A stretch of DNA of 64,000 bases from Jiella pelagia. Its GTDB lineage: Bacteria; Pseudomonadota; Alphaproteobacteria; Rhizobiales; Rhizobiaceae. This document shows, piece after piece, positions 39,979 to 51,700 of the stretch. The translations under genes and the position numbers were made by a program. The notes under the pieces are model-generated. The model was given only the letters and a program-made list of their open reading frames with translations, was not told the DNA's origin and searched no databases. Position 1 is the first letter of the stretch, and each line of letters begins with the position of its first letter. The DNA is taken from positions 1,433,501 through 1,497,500 of the forward strand of contig NZ_CP114029.1 of NCBI RefSeq assembly GCF_026898155.1. The letters are read 5' to 3'.

Positions 39979-40001
39979 CTGCCTCTGGAGAGGAGGTCGC
40001 G

Positions 40002-40274
40002 ATGAGCGACGAGACTATCAGGCGGGCATCGCTCGACGAGATCAGGCGGATGAGGCAAGCGGGTGAACTTCACCACGATCCGGATGCCCCTGCCGGCGAG
40101 AGCCTGGGGCGGGAGTTCTGGGCGAGTGCGATGCGCAACTCGCCGAGGCCGGCGCCGAAATCGGTGCATCTGAAGCTCGATCCAGAGGTGTTCGAATTCT
40201 TCAAGGCACAAGGCAAGGGCCATCTGACGAAGATGCAGGAGGTCTTGAAGGCCTATGTTGAGGCGCATCGATAG
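40002..40274 (+). CDS. BrnA antitoxin family protein
   Basis: A 90-residue protein starting MSDETIRRASLDEIRRMRQA at an ATG with GGAGAGGAGG upstream. The C-terminal segment SVHLKLDPEVFEFFKAQGKG is the ribbon-helix-helix-like DNA-binding pattern of BrnA antitoxins, which bind their own promoter and neutralise a BrnT ribonuclease. Here the gene order is unusual: an unknown 120-residue gene precedes it where BrnT would be expected. The cassette lies between eno and kdsA. A solitary regulator is the alternative. Confidence 0.72.
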   Translation: MSDETIRRASLDEIRRMRQAGELHHDPDAPAGESLGREFWASAMRNSPRPAPKSVHLKLDPEVFEFFKAQGKGHLTKMQEVLKAYVEAHR

Positions 40275-40382
40275 GTTTGGCGGCTCGAGCGGCGCGGACT
40301 GACTATGGGCGCGTTCGAGGTGACATCGTACTTGCAGCCCGGCGGGGGCGGCGCGCGGACGGCCCAACTTGGCGGCAGCTCG

Positions 40383-40566
40383 CCCCCCTCTGCCCTGCCA
40401 GGCATCTCCCCCACGAGGGGCGAGATCGGCGGCGGCGGCGCTTGCGCCTTCGCGTCGCCGCAGCGGAAGCCGCAAGGCTTCGAGCAAGGCATCAAAAACA
40501 GGCGAAGCTTTCGAACGAGGTCGATCTCCCCCCTCGTGGGGGAGATGCCGGCAGGCAGAGGGGGGC
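40383..40566. repeat. Long inverted repeat downstream of the BrnA-like gene
   Basis: The arms at 40383–40428 and 40522–40566 are near-complementary over about 45 bp (CCCCCCTCTGCC near one outer end, GGCAGAGGGGGG at the other; inner parts CGAGATCG and CGATCTC). The 93-bp centre holds a smaller GCCGCAGCGGAAGC palindrome. Similar TCTCCCCCACGAGGGG elements are common between rhizobial genes. It would fold into one extended hairpin at the convergent end of the cassette and kdsA. Nothing else is recognised in 40275–40607. Confidence 0.75.
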
Positions 40567-40607
40567 GCGCCGGGCTCGGCGGAGCAGGTAACCGCCCCGC
40601 GCCAGCC

Positions 40608-41432
40608 TCACCCCTTCGTCAGCGCATCCAGCGCCTTCAGCCGCTTCAGCATCTCCGACATGTCGTCAAGCGGCACCATGTTCGGCCCGTCCGACGGCGC
40701 GTTGTCCGGGTCCTCATGAGTCTCGACGAACAGCCCCGCCACCCCCACAGCCACCGCCGCCCGGGCCAGCGTCTCGACGAAGCGACGCTCGCCCCCGCTA
40801 GAGCCGCCCTGCCCGCCCGGCTGCTGCACCGAATGGGTGGCGTCGAAGACGACCGGCAGGCCGGTCTCGGCCATGATCGGTAAGCTACGGAAATCCGAGA
40901 CCAGCGTGTTGTAGCCGAAGGAGACGCCGCGCTCGGTCAGAAGGACGTTCGGGTTGCCGCTCTCGGTCACCTTGGCGGCGACGTTCTTCATGTCCCACGG
41001 CGCGAGGAACTGGCCCTTCTTGATGTTGATCACCCGGCCGGTCTTGGCGGCGGCGATCAGAAGGTCGGTCTGGCGACAGAGGAAGGCCGGGATCTGCAGG
41101 ATGTCGCAGACGGCGCCGACCTCGCGGGCCTGCTCCTCGGTATGGATGTCGGTGAGGACGGGCAGATCGAAGGTCTCGGCGACCTCCTGGAACACCGGCA
41201 GGGCATCGGAGAGGCCGATGCCGCGCTTGCCGGTGAGGCTGGTGCGGTTGGCCTTGTCGAAGCTGGCCTTGAAGACATAGGGGATGCCGAGATCGGCAGT
41301 GATCCGCTTCATCCTCTCGGCGATCATCATCGCATGGTCGCGGCTCTCCATCTGGCACGGCCCGGCGATCAGCGCGAAGGGCAACGAGTTGGAGAACGAG
41401 GCTGATTTGGCGGAGACGGTGCTGGCGGTCAT
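40608..41432 (-). CDS. kdsA: 3-deoxy-8-phosphooctulonate synthase
   Basis: Condenses phosphoenolpyruvate with arabinose-5-phosphate to Kdo-8-phosphate for lipopolysaccharide. The TIM-barrel shows [60 protein letters not shown] and [20 protein letters not shown]; 274 residues, normal. Its start overlaps the end of the VOC gene by ATGA, so the two are translated together. Part of the minus-strand secG–tpiA–pyrG–kdsA region. Confidence 0.95.
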   Translation of the reverse strand: MTASTVSAKSASFSNSLPFALIAGPCQMESRDHAMMIAERMKRITADLGIPYVFKASFDKANRTSLTGKRGIGLSDALPVFQEVAETFDLPVLTDIHTEEQAREVGAVCDILQIPAFLCRQTDLLIAAAKTGRVINIKKGQFLAPWDMKNVAAKVTESGNPNVLLTERGVSFGYNTLVSDFRSLPIMAETGLPVVFDATHSVQQPGGQGGSSGGERRFVETLARAAVAVGVAGLFVETHEDPDNAPSDGPNMVPLDDMSEMLKRLKALDALTKG

Positions 41433-42265
41433 GTGCGGTCCTCGATGAAGCGGATGACGCCCCGGCCGTTGGGGCAGGCGATGGCGACGCCGTCGCCGTC
41501 CTTCGAATGGGCAATGTCCCGGCTCTGCCAGAAGTTCTCGGCGAAAGCGAGATCGGCGACCGTGACGGTCAGGCTGGCGATCGCCAGTGGGCTCGTCCCG
41601 CCGGCAAGGAGGTCGAGCCGGCCGTCATCAAGCGCAATCGCCAGCGAGCCGTCGCCGCGTTCATCGACCGGACTGTCGGCGACGGCAGAGAGATAGTCGC
41701 GAAAGAGTCGAGGGTCGGGTGCCAAGAGCGTCACGCCCGCAATGCCCACCGCGCCATTCGGATGCCTCGTCAGCGCCGAGCGGTCCGGCTTCGTCTGGTG
41801 CCGGGCCTCGCAGGTGAAGAAACTCGGCGCATCGGCCGAATGGATCGCCGCGAAGGCAAGGCGGAACGACAGCTGCGTCGTGCCGCCATCCGGCAGGCGC
41901 ATCGCCCGTTCGAACTCGACCAGCCCCTCGTCGCCAGCTTCCTCCTCCAGCAACTGCGCGCGGTCGGCCAGAGCGTCGTCCGAGCGGAAGGCGAGCGCCG
42001 AGATCGCCGGCCGCTCGGCCAGATCCCGCAACGCCGCGTCACGCTCGACGAAGAGATGCCCCGCATCCCTCGCCGTCTCGTAAGCGGCACGATCGACGAC
42101 CGAAAGCGGCTCGATGAACCGCCCGTCGGCAAGGAACACGCAGGCATTGCCGGTGCCGAAGGGATGAACCGCATCCGGCGCGACCACAAAGCCGAGGCGC
42201 TCGAACCAGTCGCGCGCCGCGGCGAGCGTCTCGAACGGCATCACCAGATGATCGATCGAGCGCAT
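41429..42265 (-). CDS. VOC (glyoxalase-like) family protein
   Basis: A 278-residue protein with two vicinal-oxygen-chelate modules; the first begins [20 protein letters not shown] with the usual HLV metal/substrate strand and [10 protein letters not shown], and a second set of strands begins near [17 protein letters not shown] chose ATG 42265 with AAGGAGAG upstream rather than an earlier ATG. It lies between pyrG (24 bp) and kdsA (4-bp overlap) in one transcription unit. Substrate unknown. Confidence 0.8.
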   Translation of the reverse strand: MRSIDHLVMPFETLAAARDWFERLGFVVAPDAVHPFGTGNACVFLADGRFIEPLSVVDRAAYETARDAGHLFVERDAALRDLAERPAISALAFRSDDALADRAQLLEEEAGDEGLVEFERAMRLPDGGTTQLSFRLAFAAIHSADAPSFFTCEARHQTKPDRSALTRHPNGAVGIAGVTLLAPDPRLFRDYLSAVADSPVDERGDGSLAIALDDGRLDLLAGGTSPLAIASLTVTVADLAFAENFWQSRDIAHSKDGDGVAIACPNGRGVIRFIEDRT

Positions 42266-42289
42266 CGGTCTCTCCTTGGGCAAATGGGC

Positions 42290-43996
<1,707 letters not shown>

Positions 43997-44097
43997 CTAC
44001 CGGCGGCGTGATGTTCGAAGCGAAAGATACACGGTGAGGCCGTGGTTCCGCAGCATGCGTTGCGGGCCCGATATCGTGAACGGTCGCGAACTCAAAC

Positions 44098-44123
44098 GAA
44101 GGGGCGCCGGTCGGCGCCCCTTC
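44098..44123. terminator. Hairpin downstream of secG
   Basis: Arms GAAGGGGCGCC and GGCGCCCCTTC with a four-base loop, about 35 bp past the secG stop. On the minus strand the stem is followed by CGTTTGAG, a weak T-containing tail. It is the probable transcript end of secG and separates it from pyrG, whose start lies 180 bp further on; nothing else was recognised in 43919–44157. Confidence 0.55.
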
Positions 44124-44157
44124 GCATGTCACACGTTTCTCCGATCGCAAAATCGCG

Positions 44158-45024
44158 TTACTGCGCCGTCGACGATCCCGCCTGCTGCTGCGCCGGCTCA
44201 GCCGGGATGGCCGTCTCGTCGGTTCCGGACAGAGCGCTCTCGCCGGCGGCGTCCGCGGAGGCGGGAGGCGTCGCTGTCGCGGGAGCGGTCTCTGCCGGAG
44301 CGACAGTCCCTGCATCGGTGGTAGAAGGCGCTGCCGGCGCAACCGCTGGCTCCGCCGGAGCGGCGTCATCGGTCAAAGGCTCGGCCGGCGCCGCCTCGTC
44401 GTTCAGGCGAACGGTGCCGTCGTCGGTGCGGGTCATTCCGGCAGGCGGCGGCTCGACCGGCGGAACCGTCGTCTCGTCAGCGCCTTGCGGCGTATCGCCG
44501 GCCGGATTGGCGGGAATCGTCTCGACGGCGGGAGCCGCGTCCGATGCCCCGCCGGCTGGCGCCTCGCCCACGGCCGAAGCCCCGGGCTCGGCCACGCCGC
44601 TTGGGGCCGGCGTCTGGTCGCCCGGCTGAGCCGACTGGTCGATGAGCGACGGGCTCGACTGGCCGACAGCCGCCGGAGCCCCCTCGCCCGCCGAACCCTG
44701 GTCAGAACCTGGAAGGCCGCCAAGCTGATCGAGCAGGCTGGGCCCTTCTCCCGTGGTCTGACCATTCTGGGCGGGCAGCGTGTCGAGGATGTCCGTCGGC
44801 TGCGAGCCGTAGCGCGCCAGAATGCCGAGGGACAGCGACGTGACGAAGAAGCCGGCCGCCAGGATCGCGGTCGTGCGGGTGAGAGCGTTGGCTGCGCCGC
44901 GGGCCGACATCAGGCCGCCACCGCCGCCGATGCCGAGGGCGCCACCCTCCGACCGCTGTAAAAGCACCACGATGACGAGCGCGACAACGATCATCAAGTG
45001 GATGATGATGAGAATGGTTTCCAT
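44158..45024 (-). CDS. secG: Preprotein translocase subunit SecG, with long Ala/Pro-rich tail
   Basis: Accessory membrane subunit of the SecYEG channel. The N-terminal 80 residues are standard: METILIIIHLMIVVALVIVV, VLLQRSEGGALGIGGGGG and a second helix ILAAGFFVTSLSLGILARY. The remaining ~200 residues are a low-complexity tail rich in Ala, Pro, Glu and Thr, giving 288 residues where typical homologues have 75–150. The frame is unbroken and composition matches the genome, so the tail appears genuine. Located before tpiA's end by 80 bp on the same strand. Confidence 0.88.
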   Translation of the reverse strand: METILIIIHLMIVVALVIVVLLQRSEGGALGIGGGGGLMSARGAANALTRTTAILAAGFFVTSLSLGILARYGSQPTDILDTLPAQNGQTTGEGPSLLDQLGGLPGSDQGSAGEGAPAAVGQSSPSLIDQSAQPGDQTPAPSGVAEPGASAVGEAPAGGASDAAPAVETIPANPAGDTPQGADETTVPPVEPPPAGMTRTDDGTVRLNDEAAPAEPLTDDAAPAEPAVAPAAPSTTDAGTVAPAETAPATATPPASADAAGESALSGTDETAIPAEPAQQQAGSSTAQ

Positions 45025-45104
45025 CGAACTTTCGTTGAGGGTGTTCTAAGAGGAATTCCGCGCCTTCTACAGAAGGAGGCGTCGTATTCCAACCGGATTC
45101 GGCG

Positions 45105-45866
45105 TCAATCCTTCGACGAAGGACAAGCCCGGCATATTGCGACGAAGTCTGCGGCCTTCAAGCTCGCCCCGCCGATGAGCGCGCCGTCGACATTGACGAT
45201 GGCCAGGATCTCCGCCGCATTGTCCGGCTTGACCGAGCCTCCATAGAGCAGACGCACGCCGTCCGCCACCTCTTTGCCGAAGCGCTCGGCAAGGTTCTGG
45301 CGGAGAAAATCGTGGACGTTCGCAATGTCCTCGGTCGTCGGCGTGCGGCCCGAGCCGATCGCCCAGATCGGTTCGTAGGCAATGACCGTGTTCTTGGCCG
45401 ACATCCCGTCCGGCACCGAGGCGGCAAGTTGTGCCCCCAGAACCCGAAGCTTTTCGCCCGCCTCGTGATCCTCCGCGGATTCGCCCAGACAGATGATGGC
45501 CGTCAACCCGGCACGCCAGGCCGCCTGCGCCTTCGCCCGAACGTCGGCGTCGCTTTCGCCATGGCCGGCGCGGCGCTCGGAATGTCCGACGATGACGTAG
45601 GTGGCGCCGAGATCGGCCAGCATTTCTGCCGCAACGTCGCCGGTATAGGCGCCGCTCGTCTCGGCGTGGCAGTCCTGGCCGCCAATCGCGGCCTTGCCGA
45701 ACAGGAGGCCGGCGCTCGCCGAAAGCAAGGTCGCGGGCGGACAGATCAACAGGTCCTTGCCCTCCCCCATGCCGGCACAGGCGCCGGAAATCGCCTCGAG
45801 TTCCGTCAAGTGGCGCAGGAGGCCGTTCATCTTCCAGTTGCCGGCGATCAGTGGTCTGGGCGTCAT
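45105..45866 (-). CDS. tpiA: Triose-phosphate isomerase
   Basis: Interconverts dihydroxyacetone phosphate and glyceraldehyde-3-phosphate. The 253-residue barrel has the substrate lysine in [13 protein letters not shown], the catalytic histidine in [20 protein letters not shown] and the glutamate in [17 protein letters not shown], with [16 protein letters not shown] near the end. Divergent from ppiD across about 290 bp (45867–46155) in which I see no clear promoter or structure. The GAGCCTC in this gene reads G-G-S in frame and is natural. Confidence 0.95.
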   Translation of the reverse strand: MTPRPLIAGNWKMNGLLRHLTELEAISGACAGMGEGKDLLICPPATLLSASAGLLFGKAAIGGQDCHAETSGAYTGDVAAEMLADLGATYVIVGHSERRAGHGESDADVRAKAQAAWRAGLTAIICLGESAEDHEAGEKLRVLGAQLAASVPDGMSAKNTVIAYEPIWAIGSGRTPTTEDIANVHDFLRQNLAERFGKEVADGVRLLYGGSVKPDNAAEILAIVNVDGALIGGASLKAADFVAICRACPSSKD

Positions 45867-46155
45867 GTGGTTTCGATATCCTCCCGCTGTCTCATTCTTC
45901 GTGTCCTCCCCCGAGAGCCCAGACGGCTTTTTTCGCCTAGGGCGCCCGGCGGCGCGACAATCGGGGATCGATCGGCGAAAATCAATCGTCGCGCTTCGCT
46001 TGCGCCCCTTGCCGCCTGTTCACTAATAAGGCGTTGTGCGGCGATGCCGCCGCCAGTGGAGCAAGCCGGGCGCCGGCCGGCGAAAATGCACCACCGGCCC
46101 GCCAACGACGCGAAGCGGCCCGAACGAGATTGCCGCCAAGGGAGGAACGACGACG

Positions 46156-48043
46156 ATGCTCGAAACCATGCGCAGGAGCATTTCCGGCTGGACGGCGAAG
46201 ATACTCCTCGGCCTCCTGGTGCTGAGTTTCGCGGTCTGGGGCATCGGCTCGTCATTCAACGGCGGTCTGTCGCGGACGGTGATCTCGGCCGGCGAGACCG
46301 AGGTGACGCCGTCCGAGTATGCCTTCGCCTATTCCCAGGCGATCAACCGCGTCTCCCAACAGATCGGCCGCCGGCTGACGACCCAGGAGGCCGCCACCTT
46401 CGGCATCGACCAGAGCGTCACCAGCCAGCTGATCGCCGGCGCCGTCCTCGACGAGCAGAGCCGCAAGCTCGGCCTCGGCGTGTCTCGACGAGCGGCTGGC
46501 GCAGGTGATCACCGAGGATCCATCCTTCCAGGACGCGAGCGGCAGCTTTTCCCGCTCGACGTTCCAGGCGATCCTTCGCAACGCCGGGGTCAACGAGAAC
46601 GACTACATCGCCCGGCAGATGAACGTCGCCCGGCGCGGGCAACTGGTCGACGCCATCGCGCGGGACGCGGCGACGCCTGCGATCTTCCTCACCGCCCTCG
46701 GCCTCTACAATGGCGAGCGCCGGACGGTGGACTTCCTGACGCTGACGGCGCCGGAGGCACCGAGCATCGACGATCCGACCGACGACGAGCTGTCGAGCTA
46801 TTTCGACGCGAACAAGGCGCGCTACGCCGCCCCCGAATACCGTTCGATCGCCTATGCCGAAGTGACGCCCCAGGCCCTTGCGGACCAGAAGTCGGTCACC
46901 GACGCCGAGGTTCAGGCGGACTACGAGGCCCGCAAGGCGAACTACACGACGCCGGAGCGCCGACGCGTCCAGCAGATCGTCTTTTCCGACAGGGCCGCGG
47001 CCGATGCCGCCAAGGCGAAACTCGGCGAAGGCTCAAGCTTCGAAGAGGTCGCGAACGAGGCCGGCCGCTCGCCCGCCGACATCGATCTCGGCACCGTCAA
47101 CAAGGCGGCGATCCCCGACCAGAACATCGCGGACGCGGCCTTTTCCCTGGAAGAAGGCGCGGTCTCCGACGTCGTCGACGGGCGATTCGGGCCGGCGCTC
47201 CTGCGCGTGACGACGATCGAGCCGGCGGGCGTCCAGCCCCTCGCCGAGGTCGAAGAGCAGATCCGCGAGGATCTGGCATTGGCCAAGGCCGCCGACGCGG
47301 TCGATGCCGCCTACTCCGCCTATGAGGACGCACGCGGCGGCGGCTCCACCTTCAATGAGGCGGCCAACCAGGCGGCGATCCCGGTGAAGACCGTCCCGGC
47401 GATCGATCGCAGCGGCAACGACCCGGAGGGAGAAGCGATCGACCTGCCGCAAAAGTCCGACCTTCTCACTGCTGCCTTCGACGCCGAGCCCGGCATCGAC
47501 GCACTGCCCATCAATGTCGATCCGAACGGCTACCTGTTCTACGACGTCGTCAGCGTCGATCCGGCCCATGACCGCACGCTGGATGCGGTTCGCGACAGGG
47601 TCGTCGCCGACTGGAAGCGCGAGCGCGCCGGTGAGCAGCTCAACGAGCGGGCGGCTGCGCTCCAGAAGGAGATCGAGGGCGGCAAGAGCATCGAGGGCGT
47701 CGCCAAGGAGGCCGGTGTCGAGGCGCGAACGGCCTTTGGCATCACCCGCCAGTCGGCCGTCGGCGAACTCGGCCGGCCCGGTGCCGAGGCCGCCTTTTCC
47801 GGGCCCGCAGGGGATGTCGTCACAGCGCCCGGCCGGGAGCCGGAGACGCGGCTGGTCATGAAGGTCGTTGAGGTCTCGCCCCCTGCCGACCCGTCGAGCA
47901 ATGTCACGGCTGCCCAGCGCCAGCAGATGGCCGGAATGCTGGAGAACGACCTCTACCAGTCATACGTGACCCTGCTGCAGAACGAGTATCCGGTGCGCAT
48001 CAATCCGGAGACGCTCGAACAGGCAAAGGCCTTGGCGCGATGA
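46156..48043 (+). pseudogene. ppiD: Peptidylprolyl isomerase (PpiD/SurA-like), one frameshift
   Basis: Membrane-anchored periplasmic folding factor. The N-terminus has an anchor after MLETMRRSISGWTAKILLGL, then a SurA-type N-terminal region (VTPSEYAFAYSQAINRVSQQ). The frame changes at about 46481–46488 (sequence GTGTCTCGACGAG), between SRKLGLGVS and ERLAQVITEDPSFQDASG; removing one base restores a 628-residue protein that includes the PPIase domain (YTTPERRRVQQIVFSDRAAA) and C-terminal helices. Unlike the other breaks this site is not GAGSCTC. The stop overlaps trpD by ATGA. Confidence 0.85.
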
Positions 48044-49071
48044 GCCAGACGCTGAAGCCCTTCATCGCCAAGGCCGCTGATGGCCGGGCTCTGACCCGCG
48101 AGGAGGCGACCACCGCCTTCCAGGTGATGATGAGCGGCGAGGCCACGCCCTCGCAGATCGGCGGCCTGTTGATGGCGCTTCGGGTGCGCGGCGAAAGCGT
48201 CGACGAACTCACCGGCGCCGTCTCGGTGATGCGGGCGAACATGGCTCGCGTCCTCGCACCGGAGGGGGCGATCGACATCGTCGGCACCGGCGGTGACCAT
48301 GCCGGCACCTTCAACATCTCCACCTGCTCGGCCTTCGTGCTTGCGGGTTGCGGCCTCGTCGTCGCCAAGCACGGCAACCGGGCGCTGTCGTCGAAATCCG
48401 GCTCGGCCGACGTCCTCGCGGCGCTCGGCATCGACGTCGACTTGAAGCCCGGCCAGATCGGCCAGGCGATCGCAGAGGCCGGGCTCGGCTTCATGTTCGC
48501 CCCGACGCACCACGCCGCCATGCGATTCGTCGGCCCCTCGCGGGTCGAGCTTGGCACCCGCACGATCTTCAACCTCCTTGGCCCGCTCGCCAATCCGGCC
48601 AGCGTCAAGAAGCTCCTCGTCGGGGTGTTCTCGCCGCACTGGCTGCGGCCGATCGCCGAAACGCTGATGGCACTCGGCACCGAGGCGGCGTGGGTCGTGC
48701 ATGGCGATGGCCTCGACGAGATGACGCCGACCGGCACGACCCAGGTCGTGCAGTTGCGGGACGGCGTCATCAGCGAATTCACCGTCGATCCCGAAGAAGC
48801 CGGTATCGAACGCTGGACGCTCACCGACCTGAAAGGCGGGGACGGCGCGTACAATGCTGGAGCGCTGAAGTCGGTGCTGAAGGGCGAGCCGGGCGCCTAT
48901 CGCGACACTGTGCTCCTCAACGCCGCCGGCGCGCTGGTGATGGCCGGCGCCGCGCAGGATCTGCGCGCCGGCGTCTCGGTCGCGGCCGAGGCGGTCGACA
49001 GCGGCCGGGCGCTGGCGTCGCTGCAGCGCCTCGCAGACGTGACGCAGGCGCTCGGCAAGGAAAACCGATGA
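48040..49071 (+). CDS. trpD: Anthranilate phosphoribosyltransferase
   Basis: Second step of tryptophan synthesis, joining anthranilate to PRPP. The 343-residue protein shows the PRPP loop [40 protein letters not shown], and [20 protein letters not shown] with [19 protein letters not shown]. It overlaps ppiD upstream and trpC downstream by 4 bp each, so translation of the whole chain is coupled. Confidence 0.95.
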   Translation: MSQTLKPFIAKAADGRALTREEATTAFQVMMSGEATPSQIGGLLMALRVRGESVDELTGAVSVMRANMARVLAPEGAIDIVGTGGDHAGTFNISTCSAFVLAGCGLVVAKHGNRALSSKSGSADVLAALGIDVDLKPGQIGQAIAEAGLGFMFAPTHHAAMRFVGPSRVELGTRTIFNLLGPLANPASVKKLLVGVFSPHWLRPIAETLMALGTEAAWVVHGDGLDEMTPTGTTQVVQLRDGVISEFTVDPEEAGIERWTLTDLKGGDGAYNAGALKSVLKGEPGAYRDTVLLNAAGALVMAGAAQDLRAGVSVAAEAVDSGRALASLQRLADVTQALGKENR

Positions 49072-49893
49072 CCGACATTCTCGCCCGCATCCGCGACTAC
49101 AAGCTGGAAGAGATCGCCGCCGCGAAGACGAAGATGCCGCTCGCCGAGCCTCGACGCCCGCATCGCCGACGCCGAGCCGCCACGCGGCTTCCTCGCCGCA
49201 ATCACCCGGAAGGTCGAGGCCGGCGATCTGGCGCTGATCGCCGAGATCAAGAAGGCGAGCCCCTCCAAGGGCCTGATCCGCGAGGACTTCGACCCGCCGG
49301 CTCTCGCGGCGGCTTATGCTACGGGGGGCGCTACCTGCCTTTCCGTCCTCACCGATGAGCCTTCCTTCAAGGGCCGACCCGAATATCTCGGCCAGGCGAA
49401 GGCGGCGACCGGCCTGCCGGTGCTGCGCAAGGACTTCCTCTACGATCCCTATCAGGTCGCCGAGGCGAGGGCCTGGGGCGCCGACGCGATCCTGATCATC
49501 ATGGCAGCCGTGGCCGACGATGTAGCGCTCGCATTGGAAGCGGCGGCTGGACGCTACGGCGTCGACGTTCTGGTCGAGGTCCATGACGAGGCGGAGACCG
49601 AGCGGGCGCTTCGCCTCGCCTCGCCTCTGATCGGCATCAACAACCGCAATCTCAGGACCTTCGAGACCACCCTCGAAACCGCCGAGCGGCTCGCCAGGCT
49701 CGTCCCGGACGATCGCATCATCGTCGGCGAGAGCGGCATCTTCACCCACGTCGACTGCCTGAGGCTCGCCGAGCACGGCATCCGCAGCTTCCTCGTCGGC
49801 GAGAGCCTGATGCGCCAGGAAGACGTCGCCGACGCCACCCGCGTCCTCCTCGGCGGCCCGCGCAAGACGGGCCCGGTCGGAGACCGGTCGTGA
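49068..49893 (+). pseudogene. trpC: Indole-3-glycerol-phosphate synthase, one frameshift at GAGCCTC
   Basis: Closes the indole ring in tryptophan synthesis. After [20 protein letters not shown] and MPLAE the frame breaks at 49146–49152; removing one base gives [19 protein letters not shown] and the whole enzyme: [50 protein letters not shown] and IIVGESGIF. Corrected length 274 residues. As written only 27 genuine residues remain. Overlaps trpD (ATGA) and moaC (GTGA). Confidence 0.92.
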
Positions 49894-50396
49894 GCGAGGC
49901 TACGAGAGGGCCACGCCTCACCCACATCGACGCCTCCGGCAAGGCGGCGATGGTCGATGTCGGCGACAAGGCCGAGAGCGAGCGCGTCGCCGAAGCCGAG
50001 GGCTTCGTCGTGATGCGGCCGGAGACGCTCGCCCTGATCGAGGGCGGCGAAGCGAAGAAGGGCGACGTCGTCGGCGTCGCCCGGATCGCCGGCATCATGG
50101 CGGCCAAGCGCACCCACGAGCTGATCCCGCTCTGCCACGCTTTGATGCTCTCAAAGGTCGGCGTCGAGATCACGCCCGAGCCCGCCCTCCCCGGGCTGCG
50201 GGTGACCGCGATGGCGAAGCTGACCGGCCGCACGGGCGTCGAGATGGAGGCGCTGACTGCCGTCTCCGTCGCGTGCCTCACCATCTACGACATGGCCAAG
50301 GCCGTCGACCGGACGATGGAGATCACCGGAATTCGCCTCCTCGCAAAATCCGGCGGGCGCTCGGGCGACTTCCGTAGCGAGGCCGGCCCGACATGA
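49890..50396 (+). CDS. moaC: Cyclic pyranopterin monophosphate synthase
   Basis: Early molybdenum-cofactor enzyme that makes cyclic pyranopterin monophosphate from the MoaA product. Key segments are [40 protein letters not shown], and the hexamer-interface/active-site stretch [20 protein letters not shown]. Start is a GTG overlapping the trpC stop by 4 bp; 168 residues. The adjacency of tryptophan and molybdopterin genes is common in rhizobia. Confidence 0.95.
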   Translation: MSEATRGPRLTHIDASGKAAMVDVGDKAESERVAEAEGFVVMRPETLALIEGGEAKKGDVVGVARIAGIMAAKRTHELIPLCHALMLSKVGVEITPEPALPGLRVTAMAKLTGRTGVEMEALTAVSVACLTIYDMAKAVDRTMEITGIRLLAKSGGRSGDFRSEAGPT

Positions 50397-51598
50397 TCTC
50401 CGTCGAGGATGCCTACCAGCGGCTCTTGGGCGCGGCCGAGCCGGTCCGCCGAACGGAGAGCGTGAGCCTGCGGGAGGCCGCCGGCCGGGTCCTTGCCGAA
50501 GACGTTCTCGCCAAGCGCACCCAACCCGGCTTCGACGCCTCGGCCATGGACGGCTACGCGCTGCGCGCGGAGGATGCCCAAGCGCCGTTCCGGCCGCTGC
50601 GAGTGATCGGCGAATCGGCCGCGGGCCGGGCCTTCGAAGGCCGGGTCGAACCCGGCGAGGCGGTGCGTATCTTCACCGGCGCGCCCGTGCCCGAAGGCGC
50701 CGACGCGATCCTCATCCAGGAAGACGCCGAACGCTCCGAGGACGGCGCGCTGGTCCCGAAAGAAGAGGTCTCCACCGGCCAGCACATCCGCTCGGCCGGG
50801 GTCGATTTTTCCGCCGGCAGCATTCTGCTCGGCCAGGGAACACTGCTTTCCTCAGGCGCTGTCGCGCTGGCCGCCAGCGGCGGCCATCCCCACCTCACCG
50901 TCCTCGCCCGGCCGAAAGTCGCGGTGCTCGCGACGGGCGACGAGTTGGTGTCGCCCGGCGAACCGGTCGGTCCGTCGCAGATCGTCGCCTCCAACAGCTA
51001 CGGCGTCGCCGCGCTGGTGGAAGCCTGCGGCGGTTCAGTCGTCGACTGCGGCATCGCGCCGGACCGCGAGGACGAGATCGCCGCCCATCTCGATCGTGCG
51101 CTCTCGGACGGCTGCGACTGCTTCGTGACCATCGGCGGCGCCTCGGTCGGCGACCACGATCTCATCGGCAAGGTCTTCGAAGCCAAGAAGGTCGAGATCG
51201 CCTTCCTCAAGGTCGCGATGCGGCCCGGAAAGCCGCTGATGGCAGGGCGCATCGGCGACATGCGGCTCGTCGGTCTGCCGGGCAATCCGGCTTCGTCGAT
51301 GGTCGCGGCGACGCTGTTCCTCGCCCCCCTCGTCCGGCGCCTCGCCGGCCGCCCGGACGCGCTGCTCACCCGCGCCGCCATTCTGGGATCGGATGTTCCG
51401 GAGAACGGAACCCGGGCCGACTTCATGCGCTCGAAGACCGAGCTTCGCGCCGACGGAACGCTCATCGTCATGCCGCTGCCGCGCCAGGATTCCTCGCTGC
51501 TGTCGATCTATGCGGCCGCCGATGCCCTCCTCATGCGCCCACCCCACGCTCCCGCGGCTAGAGCCGGCGAAGCCTGCCACATCGTCGACCTCGTCTGA
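50393..51598 (+). CDS. moeA: Molybdopterin molybdotransferase MoeA
   Basis: Inserts molybdate into adenylylated molybdopterin. The 401-residue protein shows [60 protein letters not shown], the MoCF-binding domain segment [20 protein letters not shown] and [20 protein letters not shown], and [20 protein letters not shown]. Final gene of the overlapping chain (ATGA with moaC). The next gene, lexA, has its own promoter. Confidence 0.95.
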   Translation: MISVEDAYQRLLGAAEPVRRTESVSLREAAGRVLAEDVLAKRTQPGFDASAMDGYALRAEDAQAPFRPLRVIGESAAGRAFEGRVEPGEAVRIFTGAPVPEGADAILIQEDAERSEDGALVPKEEVSTGQHIRSAGVDFSAGSILLGQGTLLSSGAVALAASGGHPHLTVLARPKVAVLATGDELVSPGEPVGPSQIVASNSYGVAALVEACGGSVVDCGIAPDREDEIAAHLDRALSDGCDCFVTIGGASVGDHDLIGKVFEAKKVEIAFLKVAMRPGKPLMAGRIGDMRLVGLPGNPASSMVAATLFLAPLVRRLAGRPDALLTRAAILGSDVPENGTRADFMRSKTELRADGTLIVMPLPRQDSSLLSIYAAADALLMRPPHAPAARAGEACHIVDLV

Positions 51599-51647
51599 AC
51601 CGTCTCGAACTGCCAAAGAAACGGTCCGCTCTGAAAAGGGACTTGCG

Positions 51648-51687
51648 GAACACAACTAGAACAGATAGGTTTGTTCAGGTTTTGTTT
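51648..51687 (+). promoter_or_regulatory. Two SOS boxes upstream of lexA
   Basis: A perfect alphaproteobacterial SOS box, GAAC-ACAACTA-GAAC, occupies 51648–51662. A second, near-consensus one, GTTC-AGGTTTT-GTTT, occupies 51673–51687, fourteen bases before the lexA start. The spacing places both in the promoter, so LexA should repress its own gene, as in other rhizobia. Confidence 0.85.
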
Positions 51688-51700
51688 TTAGAGGTCCTCC

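Noticed and set aside
39939..40001. Longer start for the BrnA-like gene (39939 or 39957)
   Set aside because: It would overlap the preceding gene, whereas the ATG at 40002 has an ideal AGGAGG site and family-like N-terminus.
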